Assembly (NCBI GenBank): GCA_038238915.1
Contig: JBBSFH010000010.1
Span: 1 to 64,000, forward strand
Origin: JAVVHE01 sp038238915
Lineage (GTDB): Bacteria; Pseudomonadota; Alphaproteobacteria; Sphingomonadales; Sphingomonadaceae
Direction of reading: 5' to 3'
Length of the DNA: 64,000 nucleotides
A program made the position numbers and the translations under genes. Positions 8,831 through 16,247 of this stretch are shown here, piece after piece (the first letter of the stretch is position 1; every line of letters begins with the position of its first letter). The notes beneath the pieces are model-generated. The model was given only the letters and a program-made list of their open reading frames with translations. It had not been told where the DNA came from and ran no database searches.

Positions 8831-9511
8831 ATGGCGTTCGAGATCGGCTTCCTGCTTTACCCCGATCTGACTCAGCTCGATCTCACGGGTCCGGCGCAGG
8901 CGCTGAGCCGCATGTCTGGCGCGCGGGTGCATTTCGTCGCGGCAAGCCTCGCTGCGGTGCCGAGCGACTGCGGCCTCGCGCTCGTCCCCACTGCCACCTT
9001 CGCCGATTGCCCGCAGCTCGATCTGATCTGCGTGCCGGGCGGCTACGGCTGTACGGCGGCGATGGCGGACGCGGCCACGCTCGACTGGCTGCGCGCGCAG
9101 GCCAGCCACGCGCAGTGGATCACCAGCGTATGCACGGGATCTCTGGTTCTTGGCGCGGCGGGGCTGTTGAAGGGCTACCGCGCCGCGTCGCATTGGGCGT
9201 GGCGCGATCTGCTGCCGCTGTTCGGTGCGATTCCCTCGGACGAACGCGTGGTCATCGATCACAACCGCATCACCGGCGGCGGCGTGACCGCAGGCATCGA
9301 TTTCGCCTTCAGCGTAGTCGCGCAACTGCGCGGGCGCGACGAGGCGGAGGCGCTGCAGCTCGCGCTCGAATATGATCCGCAGCCGCTTGGCGGCGGGACG
9401 CCGGATACCGCGCGCCCCGAGATTTTGGCCGCGGTTCAGGCCGCGCTCACCGCGCGCGGCCTCCCGACGCACCGGGCGCGTGTGGAAGCGATCGCCGCCG
9501 CTCAGCCGTAA
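8831..9511 (+). CDS. DJ-1/PfpI-family hydrolase, isonitrile-hydratase-like
   Basis: A 226-aa protein of the glutamine-amidotransferase-like class. The nucleophile elbow SVCTGSLVLGAAGLLKG places the catalytic Cys at residue 101. Other family marks are LLYPDLTQLDLTGP, ICVPGGYGC and a conserved ASHWAWRDLL, which resemble isonitrile hydratase InhA more than DJ-1 itself. It is cytosolic. The substrate is inferred only from resemblance. It converges with the acyl-CoA ligase gene, with a 10-nt overlap. Confidence 0.75.
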   Translation: MAFEIGFLLYPDLTQLDLTGPAQALSRMSGARVHFVAASLAAVPSDCGLALVPTATFADCPQLDLICVPGGYGCTAAMADAATLDWLRAQASHAQWITSVCTGSLVLGAAGLLKGYRAASHWAWRDLLPLFGAIPSDERVVIDHNRITGGGVTAGIDFAFSVVAQLRGRDEAEALQLALEYDPQPLGGGTPDTARPEILAAVQAALTARGLPTHRARVEAIAAAQP

Positions 9512-11319
9512 AGCGCGTCCAGCCGCGCGCCATAGACCGCGCCGATCACGTGGCGGCGGATCTTCAAGCTGGGGGTCAGTTGCTGATTGTCGGTGGTAAA
9601 GGGTTCGTCGGCGAGCAGGATGCGACGCACCTTCTCGATCTGGCTGAGATCGCGGTTCATCCGGTCCACCGCCGCCATCACGGCGCGCTGGAACGCGGGT
9701 TCGCCCGCACCTGCCGCAAGGCCAGTCGATTTCTCCCATCCCACCGCCCAATCGGGATCGGGCACCACCAGTGCGACCAGATACGGACGCCGATCGCCGT
9801 ACACCATCGCCTGAAGGATTTCGGGCTGCAGCGTCAGCATCCCCTGGAGACGCTGCGGGGCGACATTGTCGCCCTTGTCGAGCACGATGATATCCTTCTT
9901 GCGATCGGTGATCACGATGTGCCCGTCCGCATCGATGTGCCCGACATCGCCCGTATGCAGCCAGCCGTCCTGCAGAGCGAGCGCGGTTTCGGCAGCGTTG
10001 TTCCAATAGCCGTGCATGACGAGTTCGCCGCGACACAGGATTTCACCATCGGGCGCGATGCGGACCTCGGTGGCGCGCAGCGGCGGCCCTACGCTCCCCA
10101 TTTTGATGCGCGCGCGCGGGCGGTTGCAGCACATGATCGGGCCGCTTTCGGTCTGGCCGTAGCCTTGCAGCAACGTGAGGCCCAGTGCGGCGAAGAAGCG
10201 GCCGACCTCGGGATTGAGCGGCGCACCGCCCGAGACGAACGCCTTGAGTTTGCCGCCGAAGCGCGCGCGCGCGGTTTTGCGCAGCGTGCGATCGATCAGC
10301 AGGCCGATCGCGCGATCGCGCAGCCCGATACGGCGATCCTCGGCGCGCAACCGCTCGATTCGCTCGGCGGCGGCGAGCAGTCTGGGTGCCATTCCACCCT
10401 TTTTCTCGATCGCGCGGATCATGCGCGCGCGCAGGACTTCGAAGAGCCGCGGCACGACGACCATGATCGTCGGGCTGACCTCCTCGATGTTCTGGGCGAG
10501 CTTGTCCACCGATTCGGCGAACCAGATCTCCGCCCCGTGGACGAGCGGCAGATAGAGCCCCGCGCTGTGTTCGTAGCTGTGACTGAGCGGCAGGAACGAG
10601 AGGAAGCGATCGGGCGAACGCGGATAATCCTGGACGATGATGTCGCGCGCGCCCGCCGCGTTGTGGAGGATCATCCCATGGTGGAAGCGCACGCCGCGCG
10701 GGCTGCCGCCGGTACCGCTGGTGTAGATGATGCACGCTAGATCGTCGCGCTGCGCGGTGGCGGCGCGGCGCTCCGTATCGATATCGGGCGCGTGCGCGGC
10801 AATCAGCGCGTCCCAATGGTGATAGACGATGCCGTCCGCCTGCCCGACGCGGATCGGCTCGATGGCGATCACGTCGCGGCAATGGCTCGATTGCAGCACG
10901 GCGGGGATCAGCGCCTGCGCGAGTTTGGCGCTGGAGACGATGGCCGCGCGCGCGCCCGAGTTCTGGAGGATGTGCAGATGATCGCGCGGCGTGTTGGTGA
11001 TGTAGGTGGGTACGCTGATCGCACCCGCCGCCATCACGGCCAGGTCCGCGATCGCCCATTCGGGGCGGTTTTCGGAGACGATCGCCACCCGGTCCCCCGG
11101 CGCGACCCCGATCGCGCGCAGCCCGGCGGCGAGGCTTGCGACCGCGCGGGCGGTCTCGCGCCATGAATGGCTCTGCCATTTGCCGTCCGCCTTGTGGAAC
11201 AGCAGCGGCGCGTCACCGAAGCGCGCCGCCTGATCGAAGAACATCGCTACAAGGTTGGGCGAAGTCTCCGCAGGCTCCACCGAAGCCATGGTCCCCAACT
11301 CGCTGGTATTTCGCCGCAT
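9502..11319 (-). CDS. Long-chain fatty-acyl-CoA ligase (AMP-forming)
   Basis: A 605-aa member of the ANL adenylating superfamily, FadD/FAA1-like, that activates fatty acids to acyl-AMP and then acyl-CoA. The P-loop-like A3 motif is IIYTSGTGGSPRGVRFHH, followed by GYGQTESGP (A5), WLHTGDVGHIDADGHI (A7) and DRKKDIIVLDKGDNVAP (A8/hinge). The C-terminal catalytic Lys region fits. Met at 11289 is an alternative start. The closest functional group is the long-chain ligase subfamily with the extended RIEKL-type middle section. Chain-length preference cannot be read. Confidence 0.85.
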   Translation of the reverse strand: MRRNTSELGTMASVEPAETSPNLVAMFFDQAARFGDAPLLFHKADGKWQSHSWRETARAVASLAAGLRAIGVAPGDRVAIVSENRPEWAIADLAVMAAGAISVPTYITNTPRDHLHILQNSGARAAIVSSAKLAQALIPAVLQSSHCRDVIAIEPIRVGQADGIVYHHWDALIAAHAPDIDTERRAATAQRDDLACIIYTSGTGGSPRGVRFHHGMILHNAAGARDIIVQDYPRSPDRFLSFLPLSHSYEHSAGLYLPLVHGAEIWFAESVDKLAQNIEEVSPTIMVVVPRLFEVLRARMIRAIEKKGGMAPRLLAAAERIERLRAEDRRIGLRDRAIGLLIDRTLRKTARARFGGKLKAFVSGGAPLNPEVGRFFAALGLTLLQGYGQTESGPIMCCNRPRARIKMGSVGPPLRATEVRIAPDGEILCRGELVMHGYWNNAAETALALQDGWLHTGDVGHIDADGHIVITDRKKDIIVLDKGDNVAPQRLQGMLTLQPEILQAMVYGDRRPYLVALVVPDPDWAVGWEKSTGLAAGAGEPAFQRAVMAAVDRMNRDLSQIEKVRRILLADEPFTTDNQQLTPSLKIRRHVIGAVYGARLDALYG

Positions 11320-11367
11320 CGCACGCTTGTAGGAACAATGCTGCCGCTCGCCCAGCCCGTCGTGGCG

Positions 11368-11895
11368 CTACCCCGCCTTCGCCACGCTCACCAGCGAAGG
11401 CCGCAGCAGCCGGTCCTTGATCGTGTAGCCCGCCTGGAGTTCGGCAACGACGGTGCCGGGCGCGTGCTCGGCCGATTCAACCTCCAGCATCGCCTGATGG
11501 CGGTTGGGATCGAGAGGCTGGCCGATCGCATCGACGCGGGTGACGCCGTGGCGCGCCAGCACGCGGTGCAGTTCGCGTTCGGTCGCTTCCACTCCCTCGG
11601 CGAGGCTTTTGACGGCAGGATCGGCGCGGACGCTTTCAGGCGCGGCGGCGATGGCACGCGCGAGGTTGTCGGCGACCGTCAGCAGATCGCGCGCGAAGCC
11701 GGTCATCGCGTAGGCGGCGCCCTCGTCGCGGTCGCGCTCGAGGCGGCGGCGCATGTTCTCGGTCTCAGCGGCGGCGCGGAGCAGGCGGTCCTTCAGCGCC
11801 GAGATCTCCTCGTCGCGCGGATCGGGTCCGGCCTCATCCTGCACGGGGGTTTCTGCCGCGGCCTCCTCGGCCAGGGTGTCCATATCTTCGATCAT
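11368..11895 (-). CDS. grpE: GrpE, nucleotide exchange factor of DnaK
   Basis: A 175-aa protein. It has an acidic disordered N-terminus, the long coiled-coil segment with LKDRLLRAAAETENMRRRLE, a four-helix region, and the C-terminal beta-domain with VAELQAGYTIKDRLLRPSLV. It releases ADP from DnaK in the heat-shock chaperone cycle. Its ATG overlaps the hrcA stop by 4 nt, giving the common hrcA-grpE pair. dnaK and dnaJ are not in the window. Confidence 0.95.
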   Translation of the reverse strand: MIEDMDTLAEEAAAETPVQDEAGPDPRDEEISALKDRLLRAAAETENMRRRLERDRDEGAAYAMTGFARDLLTVADNLARAIAAAPESVRADPAVKSLAEGVEATERELHRVLARHGVTRVDAIGQPLDPNRHQAMLEVESAEHAPGTVVAELQAGYTIKDRLLRPSLVSVAKAG

Positions 11896-12926
11896 TGCAA
11901 AAGCCTCGACAGCGCGTTGGCGGTAAAATCCACCATTGGCACGACGCGCGCATAGTTCAACCGGGTGGGGCCGATCACGCCGACCACGCCGACCACGCGG
12001 CCGCCCGCGCGCCAGGGGGCAGCGATGACCGAAGAACCCGAAAGCGAGAATAATTTGTTCTCTGCGCCGATGAACAGCTTCATCGCATCCGCCGCACGCG
12101 CGGCATCGAGCAGGCGCGCGATCTCCTCCTTACCCTCGAGATCGCCGAGCAGCAGCCGCACGCGTTCGAGATCAGCGGCACCATCCCCGACGAGGTGGGC
12201 TTGTCCGCGCACGATCAGCACCGGGCGCGCGCCATCGTCCGACCAGACCGCCAGCCCGCGCTCGATCACGGTTTGGGCGAGGGTATCGAGCTCCGCCCGC
12301 TCGTCCGCGATTTCGCGCTGCATACGCTGGACGGCCTGCGCCAGCGTCAGGCCGGTCAGCCGCGTGTTGGCGTAATTGGCGGCCTCGACGAAGGCGGATG
12401 CGGGGATGCCCGGCGGGAGTTCGAGGATGCGGTTCTCGACCGATCCCCCCTCCCCCACCAGCACCGCGAGCGCGCGGCCGGGCGACAGCGCGACGAAGTT
12501 GATCTGGCGGATCGCCACTTCGGCCTTCGGCGCGAACACTACGCCCGCGCAGTGCGCCATCGCGGACAGCGCGGCGGTGGTGCGTGCGAGCACGTCCTCC
12601 ATCGCGTCCGAACGCGGTCGCGCGCCTTCCTCCAGCGCGGCCTGTTCTTGCGGAGTGAGTTCGTGCGCCTGCATCATACCATCGACGAACAGGCGCAGGC
12701 CGATATCGGTTGGGACGCGGCCCGCCGACGGGTGCGGCGCGGCGAGCAGGCCGAGTTCTTCCAAGTCCTGCATCACGTTGCGGATCGACGCAGGGGAGAG
12801 ACCAAGCACGGTAAGTTTCGACAGCGTGCGGCTGCCCACTGGATGGCCGCTTTCGAGATAGCCCTCGACGATGTGGCGGAAGATTTCACGCGCCCGGTCG
12901 CCGAGTTCGGGGATGGTCGGCTGCAT
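11892..12926 (-). CDS. hrcA: HrcA, heat-inducible transcription repressor
   Basis: A 344-aa repressor. It has an N-terminal winged helix (residues about 1-85, with SGHPVGSRTLSKLTVLGLSP and SIRNVMQDLEELGLL), a GAF-like domain and the inserted dimerisation domain. It represses groESL-type genes by binding CIRCE elements. I looked in the 70-nt divergent spacer to rph for a CIRCE inverted repeat and did not see one, so hrcA itself seems not to be CIRCE-controlled from here. It overlaps grpE by 4 nt. Confidence 0.95.
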   Translation of the reverse strand: MQPTIPELGDRAREIFRHIVEGYLESGHPVGSRTLSKLTVLGLSPASIRNVMQDLEELGLLAAPHPSAGRVPTDIGLRLFVDGMMQAHELTPQEQAALEEGARPRSDAMEDVLARTTAALSAMAHCAGVVFAPKAEVAIRQINFVALSPGRALAVLVGEGGSVENRILELPPGIPASAFVEAANYANTRLTGLTLAQAVQRMQREIADERAELDTLAQTVIERGLAVWSDDGARPVLIVRGQAHLVGDGAADLERVRLLLGDLEGKEEIARLLDAARAADAMKLFIGAENKLFSLSGSSVIAAPWRAGGRVVGVVGVIGPTRLNYARVVPMVDFTANALSRLLQ

Positions 12927-12996
12927 CGGGGATATATGGGCCGGGTTGTGCGAGGGGGGAAGCGGCGACTACGAGCGGGCTTTGCGGGAGACGTGT

Positions 12997-13704
12997 ATGC
13001 GCCACGATGGCCGGGCCGCCGACGAGATGCGGCCGATTTCGTTCGAGACGGGCGTGAATGCGCACGCCGAGGGATCTTGCCTGGTGAAGTTCGGGCGCAC
13101 GCATGTGCTGTGCATGGCGAGCGTGGAGGAGAAACTGCCGCCGTGGATGCGTGGGCGTGGCAAGGGCTGGGTGACGGCGGAATATGCGATGCTGCCGCGC
13201 GCGACGCATGATCGATCGGCGCGCGAGAGCGTGAAGGGCAAGCAGGGCGGGCGCACGCTGGAGATTTCGCGGCTGATCGGGCGAGCGTTGCGCGCGGTGG
13301 TCGATATGGAGGCGCTGGGCGAGCGGCAGATCACTTTGGACTGCGACGTGCTGCAGGCCGATGGCGGCACGCGCACGGCGGCGATCTCGGGTGCGTGGGT
13401 GGCGCTGCGGCTGGCGATCGATGGGCTGAAGCTACCGGGCGCCGATCCGATGCCGGGGCGCGTGGCGGCGGTGTCGTGCGGCGTGGTCGGCGGGTCGGCG
13501 GTGCTCGATCTGGATTATCCCGAGGACTCGACCGCAGGCACCGATGGCAATTTCGTGTTGGCCGAGGGGGGTCGGCTGGTCGAGGTGCAGGCGTCCGCCG
13601 AGGGCGCGCCTTTTGACGAGGAGCAACTGCTGCGCATGCTGCGGCTGGCGCGGATCGGGGGGGATGCGATTATGGCGGCGCAGTGGGGGGCTTTGGGGCG
13701 GTGA
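12997..13704 (+). CDS. rph: Ribonuclease PH
   Basis: A 235-aa phosphorolytic 3'-exoribonuclease that trims tRNA 3' ends using phosphate. The RNase PH signature appears as GSCLVKFGRTHVLCMASVEE, then GWVTAEYAMLPRATHDR and QITLDCDVLQADGGTRTAAI, which carry the conserved Arg and Asp residues of the active site. ATG at 12997 gives the normal short N-terminus starting RHDGRAADEMRPI. Divergent from hrcA. Its stop overlaps the next gene (GTGA), so the downstream genes are translationally coupled. Confidence 0.95.
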   Translation: MRHDGRAADEMRPISFETGVNAHAEGSCLVKFGRTHVLCMASVEEKLPPWMRGRGKGWVTAEYAMLPRATHDRSARESVKGKQGGRTLEISRLIGRALRAVVDMEALGERQITLDCDVLQADGGTRTAAISGAWVALRLAIDGLKLPGADPMPGRVAAVSCGVVGGSAVLDLDYPEDSTAGTDGNFVLAEGGRLVEVQASAEGAPFDEEQLLRMLRLARIGGDAIMAAQWGALGR

Positions 13705-14165
13705 GCGAGCAGCCGCAGGTTGCAACGACTGACCCTGATTACAGGATTGTTGCGGATCGTCAGCTTCAGATTTGGACGGATCTAGCTTCGAACTATCAAG
13801 CGTTGAGGTTTGATATGGCGAAGTGGCTCTTTGCCTCCCTGCTTTCTATCAACGCGGGAAGTTTGCTGGTCCTGCGCGACGGGAAAGAGCCTTTCCACCA
13901 TATCCATAATTCAGCCTTATGTTTCTTCCTTGGAATGATCGCCGCTATCCTCTCAGGTCTTGCGATATACTTCAATGTGGAGCAGCTTGAGTTGGTTTTT
14001 TGGCAACGGTCTGATACTAAGATGCTCGTCTCAAGACAGTTTTGGAAAACCGATCCTGACAACCGCTGGGTGCGTCACACTTACATCTTTGGTGTGATAT
14101 CGGGAATTTCATCTCTGGCGTGCTTTGTGATCGGCGGCATCCTAATAGCTTGCTACAGTGCGTAA
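13701..14165 (+). CDS. AT-rich small membrane protein inserted between rph and rdgB
   Basis: A 154-aa protein of unknown function. It has a soluble N-terminus and three likely membrane helices: around WLFASLLSINAGSLLVL, CFFLGMIAAILSGLAIYF and FGVISGISSLACFVIGGIL. Base composition is clearly lower in G+C than its neighbours, with many A/T-ending codons. Start is GTG at 13701, overlapping the rph stop by 4 nt. The end overlaps the rdgB GTG start by 8 nt. The gene interrupts the usual rph-rdgB adjacency yet keeps coupling on both sides. Origin by transfer is an inference from composition. Confidence 0.7.
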   Translation: MSEQPQVATTDPDYRIVADRQLQIWTDLASNYQALRFDMAKWLFASLLSINAGSLLVLRDGKEPFHHIHNSALCFFLGMIAAILSGLAIYFNVEQLELVFWQRSDTKMLVSRQFWKTDPDNRWVRHTYIFGVISGISSLACFVIGGILIACYSA

Positions 14166-14757
14166 GCTCACCCCCGGTCGCCTCGTCCTCGCCACGCATA
14201 ACCCCGGCAAGGTCCGCGAAATCCGCGCGCTCGTCGAACCCTATGGGATCGAGCCGGTCAGCGCGGGCGAACTCGGCCTGCCCGAGCCCAAGGAGACAGG
14301 CACCAGCTTCATCGCCAACGCCACGCTGAAAGCGCTCGCCTCGGCCACCGCCGCGAACCTGCCCGCGCTCGCGGACGATAGCGGGCTGGCGGTCGATGCG
14401 CTGGACGGGGCACCCGGCGTGGTGTCGGCGGACTGGGCGGGGTATCCGCGCGATTTCTACCGCGCGATGAGCCGGGTGTGGCGCGAGGTGCAGGCGGCGG
14501 GGCCGGACGCGCCAACCAGCGCGCGGTTCGTGTGCGCGCTGGTGCTCGCGTGGCCGGATGGGCATACGCAGGCTTACGAGGGCGCGTGCGAGGGATCGCT
14601 GGTGTGGCCGCCACGGGGGTCGCGCGGGTTCGGCTATGACCCTATGTTCGTGGCAACGGGGATGGATGAAAGTTTTGGAGAGATCGATCCCGAGATCAAG
14701 CACGGCCTCAGCCACCGCGCGGACGCGTTCAGGAAATTGGTTGCTGACGTTCTCTAG
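14158..14757 (+). CDS. rdgB: dITP/XTP pyrophosphatase (RdgB/HAM1)
   Basis: A 199-aa house-cleaning nucleotidase that hydrolyses non-canonical purine NTPs (dITP, XTP) to monophosphates. Signature LVLATHNPGKVREIRALV at the N-terminus, SFIANATLKALAS, ALADDSGLAVDALDGAPGV and the C-terminal FGYDPMFV and LSHRADAFRKL are all present. GTG start at 14158, overlapping the small membrane gene. It is the third gene of the rightward rph chain. Confidence 0.95.
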   Translation: MRKLTPGRLVLATHNPGKVREIRALVEPYGIEPVSAGELGLPEPKETGTSFIANATLKALASATAANLPALADDSGLAVDALDGAPGVVSADWAGYPRDFYRAMSRVWREVQAAGPDAPTSARFVCALVLAWPDGHTQAYEGACEGSLVWPPRGSRGFGYDPMFVATGMDESFGEIDPEIKHGLSHRADAFRKLVADVL

Positions 14758-14771
14758 CGGCGAGATGGGTT

Positions 14772-14898
14772 CCCTCTCCCTGACGGCTTCGCCGTCTGTC
14801 CCTCCCCCTGTCAGGGGGAGGGTAGACCGAGCCGCGCGGTCCACCCTCCCCCTGACAGGTGGAGGGAAATGCGCAGCGCAGCGGAGCGAGGGAGAGGG
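14772..14898. repeat. GC-rich palindromic repeat (copy 1), against the hemW start
   Basis: A nested set of inverted repeats. The outer arms CCCTCTCCC (14772-14780) and GGGAGAGGG (14890-14898) pair. Inside are GACGGC-TTC-GCCGTC (14782-14796) and an 11-bp stem centred at 14811 (14800-14810 with 14812-14822). There is also a related, imperfect copy at about 14843-14866. The element resembles the repeat inside bchB at 63245-63335. It ends next to the hemW start codon, and the right outer arm is also the only ribosome-binding-like sequence there. Confidence 0.75.
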
Positions 14899-14899
14899 G

Positions 14900-16027
14900 T
14901 TGGCGCTTTACGTCCACTGGCCGTTTTGCGTCACCAAATGCCCTTATTGCGATTTCAACAGCCACGTGCGTGCGAGCGTGGACGAGGCCGCGCACCGCGC
15001 AGCACTTCTCGCCGAACTGGATTACGAGGCCGCGCGCACGCCCGCGCACCGGCTCACCAGCATCTTCTTCGGCGGTGGCACGCCCAGCCTGATGGATCCC
15101 GCCACGGTCGCCGCGGTGATCGCGCGTGCGCACGAGTTGTGGCCGGTGGAGCCGGGGATCGAGATCACGCTCGAGGCCAATCCCACTAGCGTGGAAGCGG
15201 CGCGCTTCGCGGGCTTCCGGGCGGGCGGCGTGAACCGCGTATCGCTGGGATTGCAGGCGCTCGACGACGCGGCACTGCGCTTCCTCGGCCGCCCGCACGA
15301 TCTGGCGACCGGGCTGGCCGCGCTAGATGTGGCGCAGCGCATCTTTCCACGCGTGAGCTTCGATCTGATCACCGCCCGGCCGGGGCAATCGGTGGCCGCG
15401 TGGGAGGCCGAACTCGCGCGCGCACTCGCGTTCGGGACCGAGCATCTCTCGCTCTACCAGCTCACCATCGAACCCAGCACGCGCTTCGCCACCATGTTCG
15501 CCGCCGGGCAGATCGCGTTGCCCGATGAGGACACCGCACTCGAACTGTTCGAAACCACCCGCGCTATGACGGCCAAGGCAGGGCTGCCCGCCTATGAAGT
15601 CTCCAACCACGCGAGGCCGGGAGCGGAAAGCCGGCATAATCTGAGCTACTGGCGTTACGACGATTACGCGGGCATCGGCCCCGGCGCACACGGGCGGCGT
15701 GGCGGCGTGGCGACCGCGCGGGTGAAGAAGCCCGAGAATTGGCTCGCGGTGGTGCGCGAGGATGGGCACGGGATCGTGGAGGAGACGGCGCTGGAGCCGG
15801 ACGACCGCGCGCGCGAGGCGTTGCTGATGGGGCTGCGACTGGAGGCGGGGATCGACGCCGCACACTTCGAGGCGCGAACGAGGGTAGCGCTGGAGGCGGC
15901 GACCGATCCGGCGGGGCTGGCCGAACTGAGGCGGCTGGGGATGATCGCGCGAACAAGCACGCATCTGCGGCTGACCGAGCGCGGTCGGCCGCTGTTGAAC
16001 ACGGTGCTGGCGAAGGTCGCGGCCTGA
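14900..16027 (+). CDS. hemW: Heme chaperone HemW (radical SAM, coproporphyrinogen-oxidase-like)
   Basis: A 375-aa protein starting at TTG 14900, which gives the N-terminus LALYVHWPFCVTKCPYCDFN. The radical-SAM Cys triad is CVTKCPYC plus a following Phe, and it has the family's FFGGGTPS, EANPTS and NRVSLGLQALDD motifs, with a C-terminal HemW domain. HemW binds heme and passes it to target proteins; it was long misannotated as HemN but lacks the extra N-terminal Cys of true HemN. The upstream in-frame sequence is the palindromic repeat, so a longer start seems unlikely. Assignment to HemW rather than HemN rests on length and motif pattern. Confidence 0.85.
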   Translation: MALYVHWPFCVTKCPYCDFNSHVRASVDEAAHRAALLAELDYEAARTPAHRLTSIFFGGGTPSLMDPATVAAVIARAHELWPVEPGIEITLEANPTSVEAARFAGFRAGGVNRVSLGLQALDDAALRFLGRPHDLATGLAALDVAQRIFPRVSFDLITARPGQSVAAWEAELARALAFGTEHLSLYQLTIEPSTRFATMFAAGQIALPDEDTALELFETTRAMTAKAGLPAYEVSNHARPGAESRHNLSYWRYDDYAGIGPGAHGRRGGVATARVKKPENWLAVVREDGHGIVEETALEPDDRAREALLMGLRLEAGIDAAHFEARTRVALEAATDPAGLAELRRLGMIARTSTHLRLTERGRPLLNTVLAKVAA

Positions 16028-16109
16028 GGCGGGCGGCACCGCCCTAGCCCCGGCGCAGGGGCGGCGTTATGGGTGGCGGCTGATCCGTCGCCGCCCAAGG
16101 CTTGGCCCC
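16028..16109. terminator. Tandem hairpins downstream of hemW
   Basis: Three consecutive stems lie in 82 nt: GGGCG/CGCCC (16031-16044), GCCCC/GGGGC (16047-16062) and GGCGGC/GCCGCC (16075-16095). There is no T-run. They may terminate or stabilise the rph-hemW transcript before the next gene set. Confidence 0.4.
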
Positions 16110-16247
16110 ATGTTCCGCGTTCTGCTCCTCCTGCTCGTCGTGCTCGCGGTCGCGGGCCTAGCCTATCTGGCGCTCACCCCGCCCAGCTATCGTCCAGTGC
16201 AGGTTTCACAGCCGGTCTCGCTGCCCAATGCCCCCGCACCGCGCTAG
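16110..16247 (+). CDS. 45-aa single-span membrane peptide
   Basis: A short ORF, ATG to TAG, encoding MFRVLLLLLVVLAVAGLAYL followed by a Pro/Val-rich tail of about 25 residues. It has one N-terminal membrane helix or signal anchor. It overlaps the start of the next gene by 20 nt in another frame, so translation of the two is probably coupled. Function unknown. Reality rests on the clean hydrophobic profile and tight coupling. Confidence 0.55.
   Translation: MFRVLLLLLVVLAVAGLAYLALTPPSYRPVQVSQPVSLPNAPAPR

Noticed and set aside
8393..10036. 547-codon minus-strand frame
   Set aside because: It runs antisense through the DJ-1-like gene and in a wrong frame through the acyl-CoA ligase gene; no family features.
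12927..12996. CIRCE operator between hrcA and rph
   Set aside because: I looked for TTAGCACTC and its inverted partner and saw neither.
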